A stretch of DNA of 64,000 bases from Balaenoptera acutorostrata (taxonomy: Eukaryota > Chordata > Mammalia > Artiodactyla > Balaenopteridae): NCBI RefSeq assembly GCF_949987535.1, contig NC_080082.1, positions 44,579,874-44,643,873 of the forward strand, read 5' to 3'. This document shows positions 32,460 through 43,965 of the stretch, one piece after another (positions within the stretch are counted from its first letter, which is position 1; each line of letters begins with the position of its first letter). The position numbers and the translations under genes were made by a program. The notes under the pieces are model-generated. The model had not been told where the DNA came from, did not search any database, and saw only the letters and a list, made by a program, of their open reading frames with translations.

Positions 32460-32780
32460 CCCTGTTCAGGCTCCTCAACATCTGCTCTTTCCCACTCAGC
32501 AGATGACCTCACACAGAGCTGACCTAAGCAATCAGATAGGAGTACCTTCAACTCTCTTCTACCAAACTCAGAAACGCACCTGCTTTCCTCCCATTCACCT
32601 CTCACCAGGGGAGATGGACTCCTCCTCCTGTGTGAGGCTGAATCCTGGGGCACTGCTTGCTCCTTCGGCCCATGCTGATCAACCGCGCTCTCTGCTGGCT
32701 CTGTCCTGGTAGCATTGAAGCATGGTGAATTCTCTCCCAGATTTACTTTAAAAAGAAGAACCAGGACTCCTTCCAGCCAC
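32460..32780 (+). mobile_element. possible L2/CR1-type LINE fragment
   Basis: 'ctctttcccactcagcagat' and 'gacctcacacagagctgacc' resemble an internal part of an old L2/CR1-type LINE, followed by diverged C/T-rich sequence. A 117-codon frame (32,359-32,712) has no reverse transcriptase motif. The assignment is weak. Confidence 0.3.
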
Positions 32781-33199
32781 CATATCCTCCAGTTAATACC
32801 CTGTAAACTTCCCTTTCCAGTCGTGTTGACTTCAAAATAATCTGCTTACTACAATATTTCAAACATACAGAAATGTCTGTGTACCTACTACCCAGATTGG
32901 ACAAATCTTAAACTTGTGTCTATTTGTTTCAGATATATTTGTACTTCCAAAATAAAAAAAATTATAGTGACAACTGAAATGTCCTCTGTCCCTCTCTCTG
33001 ATCTCTCCTAATAGGTAACTACAACGCTTACATTGGTGTGTATGCTATTCACAAATGCTTCGTACTTTTACTATATGAGTATGCAACCATCCGTAATGTG
33101 CAGTATTACTTAGCAAGCTCTTAAACTTTAATTATCAATAAAAGGTGTATTACCACATGGATTATTCTGTAACTCTCTCTCACACAAACATTGTTTCTG

Positions 33200-34450
33200 A
33201 GATGTTGACTTCCTGCTCTCCTTATTTCTATGCTATTACTGGCATGTATGTTACCTCTTTTTTAAGCCCTGTGACGTATTCTAATCATTGTTTTATGCCA
33301 CCAGAAATTGTGAAATTACCCTACACTTTTATGCCATCCTCTGGTCGTGATTTTTCCCTTCATACTGGCCTTCTATTTGTGATCACAGTCCATCAGTCAG
33401 AAGTGCACCCTTTAGAATCCTCATTAATTAGAGTGTGTTGTGGGGAAACATGCTCAGTTTTTGTCTGAAAACATCTACATTTTACTCTCATTCTGGAAAG
33501 ATATTTTTGCAGGGCACGTAATTCCAAATCAACAGGTTTTTGTCCCAGCACAGGGAAATACTTCCCCATGGTCTTCCAGCTTCCATGAGAAATCTGGTTA
33601 TCAGTTTAATTGCCATTCCTTTGGAGGGTATCCCTTCCCTAACCTGGCTCTGTTTAAAATCTTGTCTTTGCCTTTGGTGTTTCTCTATGATGTACAGGCT
33701 GTGTGTTCTGAATTAATCCTGCTTTTGTGTGAATTCACAAAGCTGTAGAATGGCTGCTTTTAACTCTTCTGGAAAATTCTCAACCATTGCCTATTCAAGG
33801 ATTGCTTCTGCCCCACTCTTTCTCTCCTTTCTTCTGCAACTTCTCACTTGATGTGATCTCTTAACTTCTCTTACCTCTATCAGATTTTCCATTTCTTTGA
33901 TTCTGGGTAAGTTTTTCAGATCTTTCTGAAGTTCACTAATTATCTCTTTTAACTGTGTCTAACCTACTGTTAAACCCATGCATTGTACATTTTTATACCA
34001 ATCATTATAGTTTGATATCTAGAATCCTTTTGTTAATATAACCCATCTTATTTTATAGTCTCTTACTCTTTATTTGCATTGTAACCTTTTCTATTTCTTG
34101 AAGCATATTAAACATACTTATTTTATGTTGGGTGTTTAATAATTCCATATCTGAAATCTTTTCAGGTCAGATACTGATATTCCTGCTGGTTCTCATTCAT
34201 TATGCCTCATTTCCTTATATGGGAGCATAGGTGTGTGTTACTTTTTTAATGTGAGCTCTTTTTCTAGAACTTTATCTGTAGAAATTATATGAGACCTGAC
34301 TTGAAAGCAAGATCTCCAAGGAGGATTTGAATTTGTTTCTGCAACATGTCTGGAGGAATCTACCAACCAGAATCAACTTAAACTAAATTCTTGGCTAAAT
34401 GATTTTTGGCCTATTTGGGTGGCTTGATTTTGGACCACAAACCTACATGA
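33200..34450 (-). mobile_element. old L1/HAL1 5' region, antisense
   Basis: Read on this strand, 'attctggaaagatatttttg', 'tcttccagcttccatgagaa', 'aatcttgtctttgcctttgg', 'cattgcctattcaaggattg', 'tctttctgaagttcactaat' and 'ttgatatctagaatcctttt' form the reverse complement of a typical L1M/HAL1 5' portion. The copy is highly diverged and has no open ORF1. Frames of about 105 codons on the plus strand are antisense noise. Its limits are approximate. Confidence 0.6.
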
Positions 34451-34489
34451 AGGCTGGTTTACCCCTTTTACCCCTAGGTTTTTAAATGT

Positions 34490-34790
34490 TATTGCCACTC
34501 CTTCTTCTTTCCCTCTTTCCTTATTTCTTCTAGGTCCCAACTTTTCTTACCTAACCCTTCCTCATCTTCAGGTTTCGGTGTAAATGTTACTTTTCCTAGA
34601 AAGGAGTCTAGACTCAGGATCTTGGCTCTATGTTATCACTTTACCCAACATGATGTAGTTGCATGTTTCCACGTCTGTGTTCCCTAAGATCCAAGATTGT
34701 GCCTTGCATCCCCAATCTGGAACTTTCCAGTGCAGTGCCTGGCACGCAGTAGGTGTGCAATGCAGGGTCTTTGAACTGAGCTGTTGCTAG
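34490..34790 (+). mobile_element. L2 3' region
   Basis: 'cttccctctttccttatttc', 'ttcaggtttcggtgtaaatg' and 'ttacttttcctagaaagg' are followed, after a gap, by the characteristic 'cagtgcctggcacgcagtag' L2 terminus and 'gtgtgcaatgcagg'. This is the sense 3' end of L2. Confidence 0.6.
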
Positions 34791-35070
34791 AGGAGTTCTC
34801 TGGGGCTCTGGTTGTTGTCATCATGGTCAGGAGACAGTGGTGGTACAGAAATGGCTGTGAACACTACCTGCTCTAGCTGTGGTCATCAGAAGCAGAGCTT
34901 GGGTGCCTGGTGGACAAAGTCTTCTGGGGCCTCAGTGGTCAAGTGTGGCACACACATCAGGCCTGGTAGGTATTGTGGATCCAGCCAAAGGAGCCTGGAG
35001 TAGAAATGGAAGCAAATGACAGATAGCTCTGAACAGCCGAACACTTTCATTTGTGAGCAAGGAGTAAGGG
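34791..35070. other. unassigned sequence
   Basis: Nothing recognisable. Confidence 0.4.
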
Positions 35071-35075
35071 AGCAG

Positions 35076-35590
35076 AACTTGCCACCCCAAAATGTCTCTT
35101 ACTATGTAGAGTATTTCCAGCTGAAAGCAGTCAAGACTCAGGAAGAAACTTTGACCATCTCCCTAATTACCTGAAAAATTTAGATAGAGAGCCTGTTACA
35201 GGAATAGAGCTATTACCAGAGATATCTGCAAAGAATATGACCTAGGTGTGGTGGGGGAAACTCTTAGAGATGAGTCCACTCTGTGTCCCATTGTCTCTGC
35301 ATGGCCCAGCAAACATTTGCTTTTCCATCTCCATGTCAATTGCTCTCTTCCCCTTTGAAATCCCAAACCCCTACTCCTAACATCCTCTTTTGTCATTAGC
35401 TAAAGATGGTATTTAAGGTGAAGGTTTCTGCCATTTTGGAGAGTTAGTTTTCCTGGGTCTCTCCCATGTACACATGTTACTAAGCTTTGTTTGGTTTTCT
35501 CCTGTTAATCTATCACATGTCAATTTAATTCTGAAACTTGACAGAAGAACCTAGAAAGGTAGAGGAAATTTTCTTCCTCCCCAATAAAGA
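35076..35590 (+). mobile_element. probable solo LTR (ERV, family unresolved)
   Basis: The last third resembles a retroviral LTR R/U5 region: 'ggtttctgccattttggaga', 'gttagttttcctgggtctct', 'cccatgtacacatgttacta', 'tttggttttctcctgttaat' and a 'ttttcttcctccccaata' end. No internal retroviral sequence is adjacent. The 5' limit and the family are not determined. Confidence 0.4.
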
Positions 35591-36329
35591 TGAGCCACCC
35601 CCTTGAACTGCCTAGAAATCCTGAGTGACCTTTTGCAGAGGACTAGAGTTCTGAGTTAGCAGCAGAGCCAAATGTGTGCGATGGAGTATGCTGTTCCATT
35701 GTACCTACAGGCAGGTGAGGCCTGGGGAGACTCAGTTTATACCCAGATGGGTATGACATCATCCGTGCCCTTCAATGAGCTTACTAACTAGTGGAAGAAA
35801 GAGAAAGTTAACAAAGTATTAACTTCACAGGATGAGAAGTGTTAAAAAACTAAACTACCTGAGCCGTGATAACATGTTATAAGAATAGGGACTCCTCTTA
35901 CCTAACATGATTGCTACTTCTCCCACTGTCCTTGTCTACAAAAAGCCCAAAGTGTGACAGAAGGTGGAGCTGCTGGTTTCCCATAATTTTACCTTCATTG
36001 TACATGTTTGTTTTATCACTCAGATTATTTATTTTATTTTCTAATCTTCAACTAGGTCATGTTTCTTCTCTGCTGAAGAAGTGCAAGGCTGGAGCTTTGG
36101 TGATGAGGAAGGGAGTGGTGAGAGCAGAGCCTCACCAAACCAGAGAGACCAAACCAAAGGGCCCTGTGTGTCGATCCAGAAGTCTAGGCTCTTCCTGAGT
36201 GCAAAGCAGAAGCCTCTTATGATTAAGTTGCCTAGAGTCTTTGTCAAGTTCTAGAGTCAGCGGTCTCTGATAGAGCACCCAGACTCAATATTTGAAGTCC
36301 AAGAAGGTGAGATAATTAGTGAACCAGGC

Positions 36330-36640
36330 CAGAGAGAAGAAGATAACCTGTGTCCTGTCTAAAAGAGACAGAGCGTCCTTCTCTATGTGATTCGGAGCCT
36401 AGTTTTATCAGATTTCTAGTGTTCTAAGAAAGACACCCCCCAAATTGTAGATTTTTAAACATTGACCCAAAACTCTTTTTAACCCTTTGAGAACAAATGG
36501 AAAACTCTGAGTTTATCAAATTGTGACCTCTGGTCTATAAAACAAGACTTGAATACCTTGAGCCAACTCAGCTAGGACCCCCCTGTCTAGTGCCCTTTGG
36601 AGAGGAATCGTTTCATTATTAAAGTCTTCCTTTCCTCTCA
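36330..36640 (+). mobile_element. possible LTR fragment
   Basis: 'agttttatcagatttctagt', 'gagccaactcagctaggacc' and 'tcattattaaagtcttcctt' have the look of an LTR 3' half with a poly(A)-signal-like 'attattaaag'. No boundary or family could be set. Confidence 0.25.
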
Positions 36641-37685
36641 TCAGCCTCCTGGTCAGCTGGTGAAGTCAGCAAGTGTGAATGGTCTCTGTTGAATTGTCTC
36701 CAAGTGGGCCCAGTGATCACAGCATGACATTTGCCATAGAGTCTCTTAGGAGAGGCACAGGGAAGAAAGGCAGAATACAACAAAAAAATAAAGAAACCAG
36801 CTATTTCCAAGAATAGAGCCACCATATCCCAATTAGCCTGTACAAAATCTAGAGAAAGGACAATGTGGAGATAAGATAAAGCTGTGTAATCATGATTCTG
36901 CATTCATCCCAACCATGCCCTTGAACTAGAGGTGCTGAGCATAGCGTCTGTTTACAAATGAGGCAGCTGGAGGTAGCTAAAAATATTCATCTCTTTTACT
37001 ACTTCTTTCAGTGTGTATAATATTAGCCAAATGTCTCAATGGTTGGTAAATCATCTTTAAGTCCTTTGGAACCCATCATAGTAATGTTAACCATGATGGA
37101 TTCTTGTGGTACTTAAAGAACTAGATTGTCAATTAGCTTTTATGAGATACATCACAGTCATCAGCCTTGTGTCATACCTCCTATTCACAGAAGCCAGTTA
37201 TTAAAATGTACAATAATTTGCTTTTATTATAGTCTATCTAAGAGCCAAAGCTAGTCTCCAAAATAAAGTTTTAAGTTGCAATCTAAGAGACCTTTTCTTC
37301 AAAATGACTGCAAAATATAGTGTCACCATTCTTGGTTAATTATTTTGCAGAGTGTAAATTTTAGTTAATCGTTTCTTGCAAGGACCAAATAACATAGGTG
37401 CTTCCTAACAGCATCTCGGAATAACTACAGTCCTTTCAGAAGCTAAATAATCAAGTCATGCTCGTGAAAACTTAAGTAACTACCCACCAGGGTGAGAGTC
37501 CCCAGAGGCCTCCCACTCCTGGAAATCACTTGTCCTCAGTGTTGACCTTGGCAAAGAGAAAGGGCAGTGAGTCAACTCTAACTTGGCACAGCATCCACCA
37601 GAGACCTTCAATGCCATCCAGTATGGTCATCTGCTCAGGATAACCTGGAACTTTAAAAAACTCATCATCACTGCAGATGCCCTTT
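36641..37685. other. unassigned AT-rich sequence
   Basis: No repeat or gene recognised. The part at 37,000-37,400 is non-repetitive and AT-rich, with several TTAATTAT/TAATTTGC words. Confidence 0.4.
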
Positions 37686-37689
37686 AGAA

Positions 37690-37798
37690 CTTACCACAGG
37701 AGCCTGTAAATTCCCTCAAGGCAGGAACCCTTCATCTCTGTATCTGCAGCACCTTACACAGTGCTGGACTCATATTTGTTTAATGAACAAATGAATAT
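37690..37798 (+). mobile_element. L2 3' end
   Basis: 'aaattccctcaaggcaggaa', 'catctctgtatctgcagcac', 'cttacacagtgctggactca' and 'tatttgtttaatgaacaaat' form the canonical L2 3' terminus in sense orientation. Confidence 0.85.
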
Positions 37799-37804
37799 AA
37801 TAAT

Positions 37805-38075
37805 AACAACAATAATAAGTAACATTTAATGAGCATATACTATAAGCAGGTCCTAGATTGGGTACTTTACAAATATCTCATGTAATTCCTCCAATAATCC
37901 TTCAAGGGAAGCTCAAGGAAAGTATTATACTTCACATTTAACTGATAAGAAAATTGAGGTTTGGAGAGACCAGAGTAATTTGCCCAAAGTCCCCTAGGTG
38001 TTAAGTGGCAGAACTAGCATTAGATCCTCGGTCTAACTCCTAGGTTCAAGTTCTTGACCATTATGTAATATTATT
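37805..38075 (-). repeat. MIR SINE
   Basis: 'gtaacatttaatgagcatat', 'gtactttacaaatatctcat', 'gataagaaaattgaggtttg' and 'gttaagtggcagaactagca' give an almost full antisense MIR. Confidence 0.88.
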
Positions 38076-38106
38076 TTAATAAAAATTCTAGAAAAGCTTA
38101 CAAAGT

Positions 38107-38136
38107 CACACACACACACACACACACACACACACC
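38107..38136. repeat. (CA)n microsatellite
   Basis: An uninterrupted CA run of 15 units is visible directly. Confidence 0.97.
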
Positions 38137-39540
38137 ATGACAGCTGCAGAGAGGGGAAACAAGCTCAGTGGTTAACAGCTTCTGGCCAAGGAAGATAACT
38201 TTCCAGGCCTGATTTAAACCACCTGTGTGTCAACAATTCTTGTTGATGGGCATCTAACAATGAATGTCCTAGGCTTGGCTTTATCAAGCCTCCTCCAGCC
38301 ACAGCTTAGTCAATGGTGGGGGGAGGAGGAATGGGAGGGGAAGGGATTGTCAGGAAAGGTGTGTAAATGGGACAGGTTCAGCGTCCAGGGCACCTGCACA
38401 TTGTTTCTGTCAGTTTGTTTATGTAGCCACTATGCATTCTCTTGGATGCCCTAGAAAAAATCTGCTAGAGGATTGAATTCAAAGTATATTATGTGAGCTA
38501 AACACAAATAAGTGACTTGGTATTGGGGGGAACCCCTTCTGACCCATCATTTTGCCAAAATGAATTCCTCATGGTTGAGTGGCCCTCCTCTCCTTTCCTA
38601 AGATTAGTTTGATCTTGCTCTGGAATATTTATTGAGGAGACCTTTTATTATAAAGCAGCCAAGCACTTGTTACCTGAAATATACACAAGTTTTTAAAGTC
38701 TGCATGCAAGGTTTAAAATCTTTTCAGTTATGAAAAATGTCCTACCTGGCCTCTCCCTGTCTCATTTGGGAGAGTAAACGGTAGCTATGTAGTTGAATTG
38801 TAATTCGCTTGGCTCTGAAGAAGGCATTATCACTGAAATTCAAGACCCTTGATCTAAGGTGTCTTGGAGAACTATAGCATGTTATATACTACATATTAGA
38901 GTACAAAATACAATGCAAAATTAGTCTTTATAAAGAGTTACAGGAAAAAGTTTGTATGAAACAAAATATAGTTGTCATAACAATTGATCTGCTGGGTTGT
39001 ATGTCACCCAGGAAGTCTGAGGTGTAGGTTATCCCAATCAAGAGAACAGCTGGAGACAGTCGAGAGTACATCAGGTAGAATATTTTCCTCTGCTCTGAAG
39101 AGGGATTTTTCCTCTTGAGTGAATAATGCAGGCATATAACTAAAGCAGAGGTAGTGTCAGTCTGGGAGGGACAAGGAGAGTAAAAGCTGAAGAAAGATTC
39201 CATTAGGGAAAGGATGAGGAAGGGAAGTGCCTGAGAGATAGGATTTTACCAAAGCAGAGAGCAGAATTCATAAGGTCATTTCACACCATATAGTGTCAAG
39301 AAAGGTTCTAAGCAGAATGAAAGACAGAAGAAAAAATAAAGATATAAAAAAGAGAACAGAGGCTTCATCGGAGATATTTGCCACATGAAGTTACAATGAT
39401 TTTAAAAGGTGTTCCAAGGTTCTTACTAAGGTTCTGCTCTCTTTTGTGTTCTTATGATGCTGTTCAGATCTCTTCATTCACCAATATACTACTCTCCCAA
39501 TCTAAGTGTGGGCCTAAAATTATGCTAGTCACCAGAGGAT
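38137..39540. other. unassigned sequence
   Basis: No repeat or gene recognised. Frames of 75-91 codons lack domains. Confidence 0.4.
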
Positions 39541-39544
39541 ATTA

Positions 39545-39722
39545 TCAGCAGACCACCTGCAATACAGTCACCAAAAACACTTGTTAGAAATACAGAGTCC
39601 TGAATTCTTCCACAGATCTACTTAATCAAAATCCCTAGGGTTGGGGCCTGTGAATATAAACTTTTAAAAGAATATCCCACATGATTCTTAATTATACTAA
39701 AGTCTGAGAAGAACTACCATAT
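39545..39722 (+). mobile_element. MER5-like hAT relic
   Basis: 'agcagaccacctgcaataca', 'aacacttgttagaaatacag', 'tcttccacagatctacttaa', 'tccctagggttggggcctgt' and 'actaaagtctgagaagaact' follow the MER5A order with many substitutions. Confidence 0.65.
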
Positions 39723-39849
39723 TGGGCAACAAAGCAAATATGGGGTGTTGTCCCTGTCACTGAGAAGCATGCAACCTAACTGAGGAATTTAGATAATGCT
39801 TAATAATCTTATGGGTGCTATAGAACCCTCAAGACAGTTACAACTCAAA

Positions 39850-40065
39850 AAGTCCTCCAGGCAAACTTGCTTGGTCTCACCCTCCTCCCCCTACCAAGTG
39901 TGCCTTTCATTTTATTTGTAATCTTCAGATGACATTGTCTGTTTTCTACTTAGTATTCGTTTATTTGTGTGCCTCCTCTCCTACAACTTAAGTGCTTTGA
40001 GAACAGGATCCATGTCTGATTCATCTCTCTAACTGATGAGTGCTTAAACAGATAATTCATGCATG
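39850..40065 (+). mobile_element. L2 fragment
   Basis: 'cagatgacattgtctgtttt' and 'gcctcctctcctacaactta' lead into 'agtgctttgagaacaggatc' and 'catgtctgattcatctct', the L2 3' region. Confidence 0.6.
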
Positions 40066-40758
40066 GAGGGAAGAAGGGTGGGAAGAGCTATGAGGGTACA
40101 GTAATTAAGGATGTCTTCCTAGAGGAGGAAAGTCTTAATGTAAAAACAGAATTTTACTAAACACAGAGAAGAAGGAACGGCATAGGTAGGTATGGGACAA
40201 TTACATAAACAAAGTGACAGAGCAAAGAAAGAGCATTGCATATGCATAATTCCAAATTTGTTAGCTACTCAGAGCAATATTATAGTTTTAACAACATTCC
40301 AATTTAAAAATTCCACTAAAGTTTTCCATTTCAAATTGCATTAAAAATATAAAACACTTAAGAATAAATTTAACAAATATGTGTAAGACTTCTATACTGA
40401 AATCTAAAAAATATTGCTGCGAGAAATTAACAAAGTCCTAAATAAATGTAGAGATATACCATTTTCATGGACTGGAAAACTCAGTATTGTTAAGATGTCA
40501 ATTCTCCCTAAACTGATATATAGATTCAATGCAATTCCAAAAAAAAATCTTCCAGTAGGCTTCTGGGGGGAAAAGAAAGCTAATTTTGAAATTTATTTGG
40601 AAATTCAAAGTACCAAGAATAACCAAAAATCTCAAAAAAGGAAAAAAATAGAGGACCTACTCAACCTGACTTCAAGACTCATAAAAGCTATCATAATTAA
40701 GAAAATGTGTTTTGAGTGAAAGAATAGATAGATCTATGACACATATTTGAGAGTCCAA

Positions 40759-41369
40759 AATAAATCCATACATATAAAATCAAACAATATTTTACAAGGA
40801 TGTCAAAGCAATTCAACAGGAAAAAGAAAATTACTTCAACAAGTTTTCTAGAAAAACTGCATACTCATAAAAAAAAATCTATCAGTGCTATTGTACACCA
40901 TACACATTAATTAATTCAAAATAAATCTTAGACTGAAGGCAAAAACTATAACATTTCTAAGAGAAAGCAGAAGAATATCTCTATGACCTTGGTGTAGGCA
41001 AAGATTCTTAGCACACAAAAAGCACTAACCATAAAAGAAAAATTTGATAAATTGGACTTTATCAAAATAAAATTATCCTCTCATCAAAAGACACCATTAA
41101 GAAAATAAACAGACAAGCTATATAGACTGGGAGAAAGTATTCACAGCATATCTATCTGAACATATCTATCTGAATAAATCCATACATATAAAATCAAACA
41201 GTAGTTTACAAGGATGCCAAAGTAATTCAATGGGAAAAAGAAAATTACTTCAACAAGTTTTCTAGGACAACTGTATATCCATTAAAAAAAAAACCCATGA
41301 GTGCTATCTTACACCATACACATGAATTAATTCAAAATAAATCTTAGACTTAAGGCAAAGCCTAAGATT
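40759..41369 (+). repeat. duplicated L1 segment (two copies about 414 bp apart)
   Basis: The block 40,759-40,955 recurs at 41,173-41,369 with scattered mismatches. Both start at AATAAATCCATACATATAAA and both contain AATTACTTCAACAAGTTTTC. The junction upstream of the second copy carries a perfect 14-bp tandem duplication of CATATCTATCTGAA (41,147-41,174). The second copy ends at the Tigger-type element. Confidence 0.9.
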
Positions 41370-41371
41370 TT

Positions 41372-41589
41372 ACCCTTGAATGACACGGGTTTAAACTGGG
41401 TGGGTCCACTTATATGTGATTTCTTTCACTAAAATATGTATATACTATAGTACTACATGATCTGCAATTAGTTGAACCTGTGGATGCAGAAGTTCAGATA
41501 CGGAGGGCCAATAGTAAAGTCATACTCAGATTTTCAACTGGATGGAGTGTAAGTGTCCCTAACCCCTACATTGTTCAAGGGTCAACTGT
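41372..41589 (+). mobile_element. Tigger-type DNA transposon (non-autonomous)
   Basis: It starts with 'acccttgaatgacacgggtt' and ends with 'cattgttcaagggtcaactg', imperfect terminal inverted repeats. The interior has 'tgggtgggtccacttatatg', 'gtactacatgatctgcaatt' and 'gaagttcagatacggagggc'. It ends at a TA dinucleotide, as expected for a Tc1/mariner-class element. The left terminus is shortened. It carries no transposase. Confidence 0.85.
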
Positions 41590-42037
41590 ATATATAATAT
41601 AGATATGTTTATAGATAGATAGCTATAAAATATTTTACAACTCAATTATAAAAGAAAAAATGATCCAGTTTTTTAAAAAGCAAAAAATGTGAACAGATGT
41701 GTCACAAATGAAAATGTGCAAATGGCCAATAAACACATGAAAAACGCTAAATACTATTGGTTATCAGAGAAATTAAAATTAATGATATTTTAATTTAAAA
41801 CAATGAGGTACATACCCACTAGAATGGTTAAAATGAACGGGATGGACATTCACAAATATTAGAGAGGATGTGGACCAAACAGAATTCTCGTATGATGCTG
41901 ATAGAGGTATAAATGATACAATTATTTTGAAAAACAGTTTGAGAGTTTCTTAACCTTTTAAGGAAGTTAAACATACATCCTATAACCCAGAAATTCCACA
42001 CTAAGATGTTTAAGAGAAATGAAAATATATGTCCACA

Positions 42038-42790
42038 GGAAAAGGGAACCCTCATCACTGTTGGGTGGGAATGTAAATTGGCGCAGCCACTATGGAAAAC
42101 AGTATGCAGGCTCCTCAAGGAATTAAAAATAGGACTACCATATGGTCCAACAACTCCACTTCTGGGTATTTATCTAAAGAAAACAAAAACACTAATTTGA
42201 AAAGACATATCACCTCTTTGTCTGTTGCAGCATTATTTACAATAGCTAAGATATGGAAGCAACATACGTGTCCATCAATAGATGACTGGATAAGGAAGAT
42301 GTGGTGTATGTATAAAATAGGATGTTACTGAGGCAGAAAAATGAATGAAATCTCACCATTTGCAAGAACACGATGGACCTAAAGGGTATAATGCTAAGTG
42401 AAATAAGCCAGACAGAGAAAGACAAATACCATATGATTTCACTTTTTTGTGGAATCTTAAAAAATAAGACAAACAAAACAAAACAGAAACAGACTCATAG
42501 ATACAGAGAACAAACTGGCAGTTGCCAGAGGGAAGGAGAATGGGGGCAGACAAAATAGGTAAAGGGGAGTAAGAGGTACAAACTTCCAATTATAAAATAC
42601 ATAAGTCACAGGGATGTAATGTACAGCATAGGAATTATAGTCAATAATATTTTAATTATGTTGTATGGTGACAGATGGTAATTAGAATTGTGGTGACCAT
42701 TTCATAATATATACAAATATTGACTCGCTATTTTGTACACCTGAAACTAATATAATATTGTAGGTCAATTGTAATTCAATAAAAAAGAAA
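42038..42790 (+). mobile_element. younger 5'-truncated L1 nested in the old L1
   Basis: This is 753 bp of L1 3' end. A broken ORF2 tail contains 'AALFTIAKIWKQ' and, after a short gap, 'DDWIRKMW', followed by the 3' UTR with 'ggatgtaatgtacagcatag', 'ctattttgtacacctgaaac' and an 'ttcaataaaaaa' tail. The 17-base flanks at 42,021-42,037 and 42,791-42,807 match except at two positions, giving the target-site duplication. The surrounding old L1 resumes afterwards. ORF2 here is frameshifted. Confidence 0.9.
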
Positions 42791-43271
42791 GAAAATTTGT
42801 GTCCACAAAAAGCCTTGTAAACAAGTGTTTATGGGAGCTTCATTAACAATAACCACAAACTGGAAATAGTCCACCATAGGGAAAATGGGTAAACTATGGA
42901 AAATTCATAAAATGAACCATTATTCATCAAGAAAAGGAAAATTGCTAATGCATGCTGTCAAAATGAATAAATTTCAAAAATATTACACTAAATGAAAGAA
43001 GCCAGACACACACAAAAATGTACATACTATATGATTCTACTTATGTGAAGGTCTAGAATTGGCAAAACTATGGTAAAAGACATCAGATGAGTGATTTTTC
43101 TGGAGGGAGGGGATTGGCTGGAAAGGGTCACAAGAGAACTGTCTGGGCTGATAGTAATGTTCTGTGTCTTACAACTGAGCATGGGCTACATTAGTATAGG
43201 CATTTGTCAAAGCAGTTCAAACAGTACACTCAAGATCTGAATATTTCACTGTTTGTAAACTATGCCTCCAT

Positions 43272-43597
43272 TTTTTTTTTTACTTAAAAAGAAAAATGTA
43301 TTTATTTATTTTTGGCTGCATTGGATCTTCGTTGCTGTGCATGGGTTTTCTTTAGTTGTGGCGAGCGGGGGCTACTCTTCATTGCGGTGTGCAGGCTTCT
43401 CACTGCAGTGGCTTCTCTTGTTGCAGAGTGCAGGCTCTAGGCGTGCGGGCTCAGTCATTGTGGCATGCGGGCTCAGTAGTTGTGGCTCGTGGGCTTAGTT
43501 GCTCCGTGGCATGTGGGATCTTCCCGGACCAGGGATCAAACCCGTGTCCCCTGCATTGGCAGGTGTATTCTTAACCACTGCACCACCAGGGAAGTCC
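43272..43597 (-). mobile_element. CHR-type tRNA-derived SINE, antisense, with TSD
   Basis: The element is antisense: a T-rich tail at the left, then the tRNA-unrelated body, then the tRNA-like half ending 'accaccagggaagtcc'. A 9-base TSD (TGCCTCCAT) sits at 43,263-43,271 and 43,598-43,606. RNA polymerase III A and B box-like segments lie in the tRNA-like half. It landed at the 3' end of the old L1. It is typical of cetaceans and their close relatives. Confidence 0.93.
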
Positions 43598-43639
43598 TGC
43601 CTCCATCTTTTAAGTCCATAATTTCTACATTATGCAGGA

Positions 43640-43965
43640 CAAGATAGGCTATGTTTTGGTAACACACAACCCCTAAATCCTAATGGCTTAATACAATGAA
43701 TGTTTATTTCTTGCTTGAAGTGCACTGCAGGACCGGGCAGCTCTCTTTCAATAATGTGTCTCTGCCCTCACATGGAGCCTCCTCCAGTTCCCTTGACAGG
43801 AAGAGAGAAACTGGTGAATCATCAGGGCTTTAAACTGCCTCAGCCCAGACAGAACACAAGTCACTTCCTCTCCCATCCTATTGGCCAGGATCAGTCATAT
43901 GGTCCTGACTAAAAGCAAAGGATCGGGGGTGTAGTTTTTCAAGTGCCCATGAAGGAAAAGATTAC
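43640..43965 (+). repeat. unnamed old interspersed repeat, in-window family copy 3
   Basis: 'tgtctctgccctcacatgga', 'ggccaggatcagtcatatgg' and 'tcctgactaaaagcaaagga' resemble the later part of the family represented at 16,690-17,010 and 26,700-27,250. Confidence 0.35.

Larger units (their letters stand above)
40330..43270 (+). mobile_element. old L1 (L1M type), 5'-truncated, composite
   Basis: This covers the ORF2 C-terminal half and 3' UTR of an old L1. A frame near 40,414-40,719 still shows '[19 protein letters not shown]', which corresponds to the conserved L1 ORF2 segment downstream of the reverse transcriptase. The element continues through 'ggaaatagtccaccataggg', 'gaaccattattcatcaagaa' and 'gaaagaagccagacacacac' to a 3' UTR ending near 43,270. 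It is interrupted by an internal duplication, a Tigger-type transposon and a younger L1. No intact frame remains. Confidence 0.85.
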
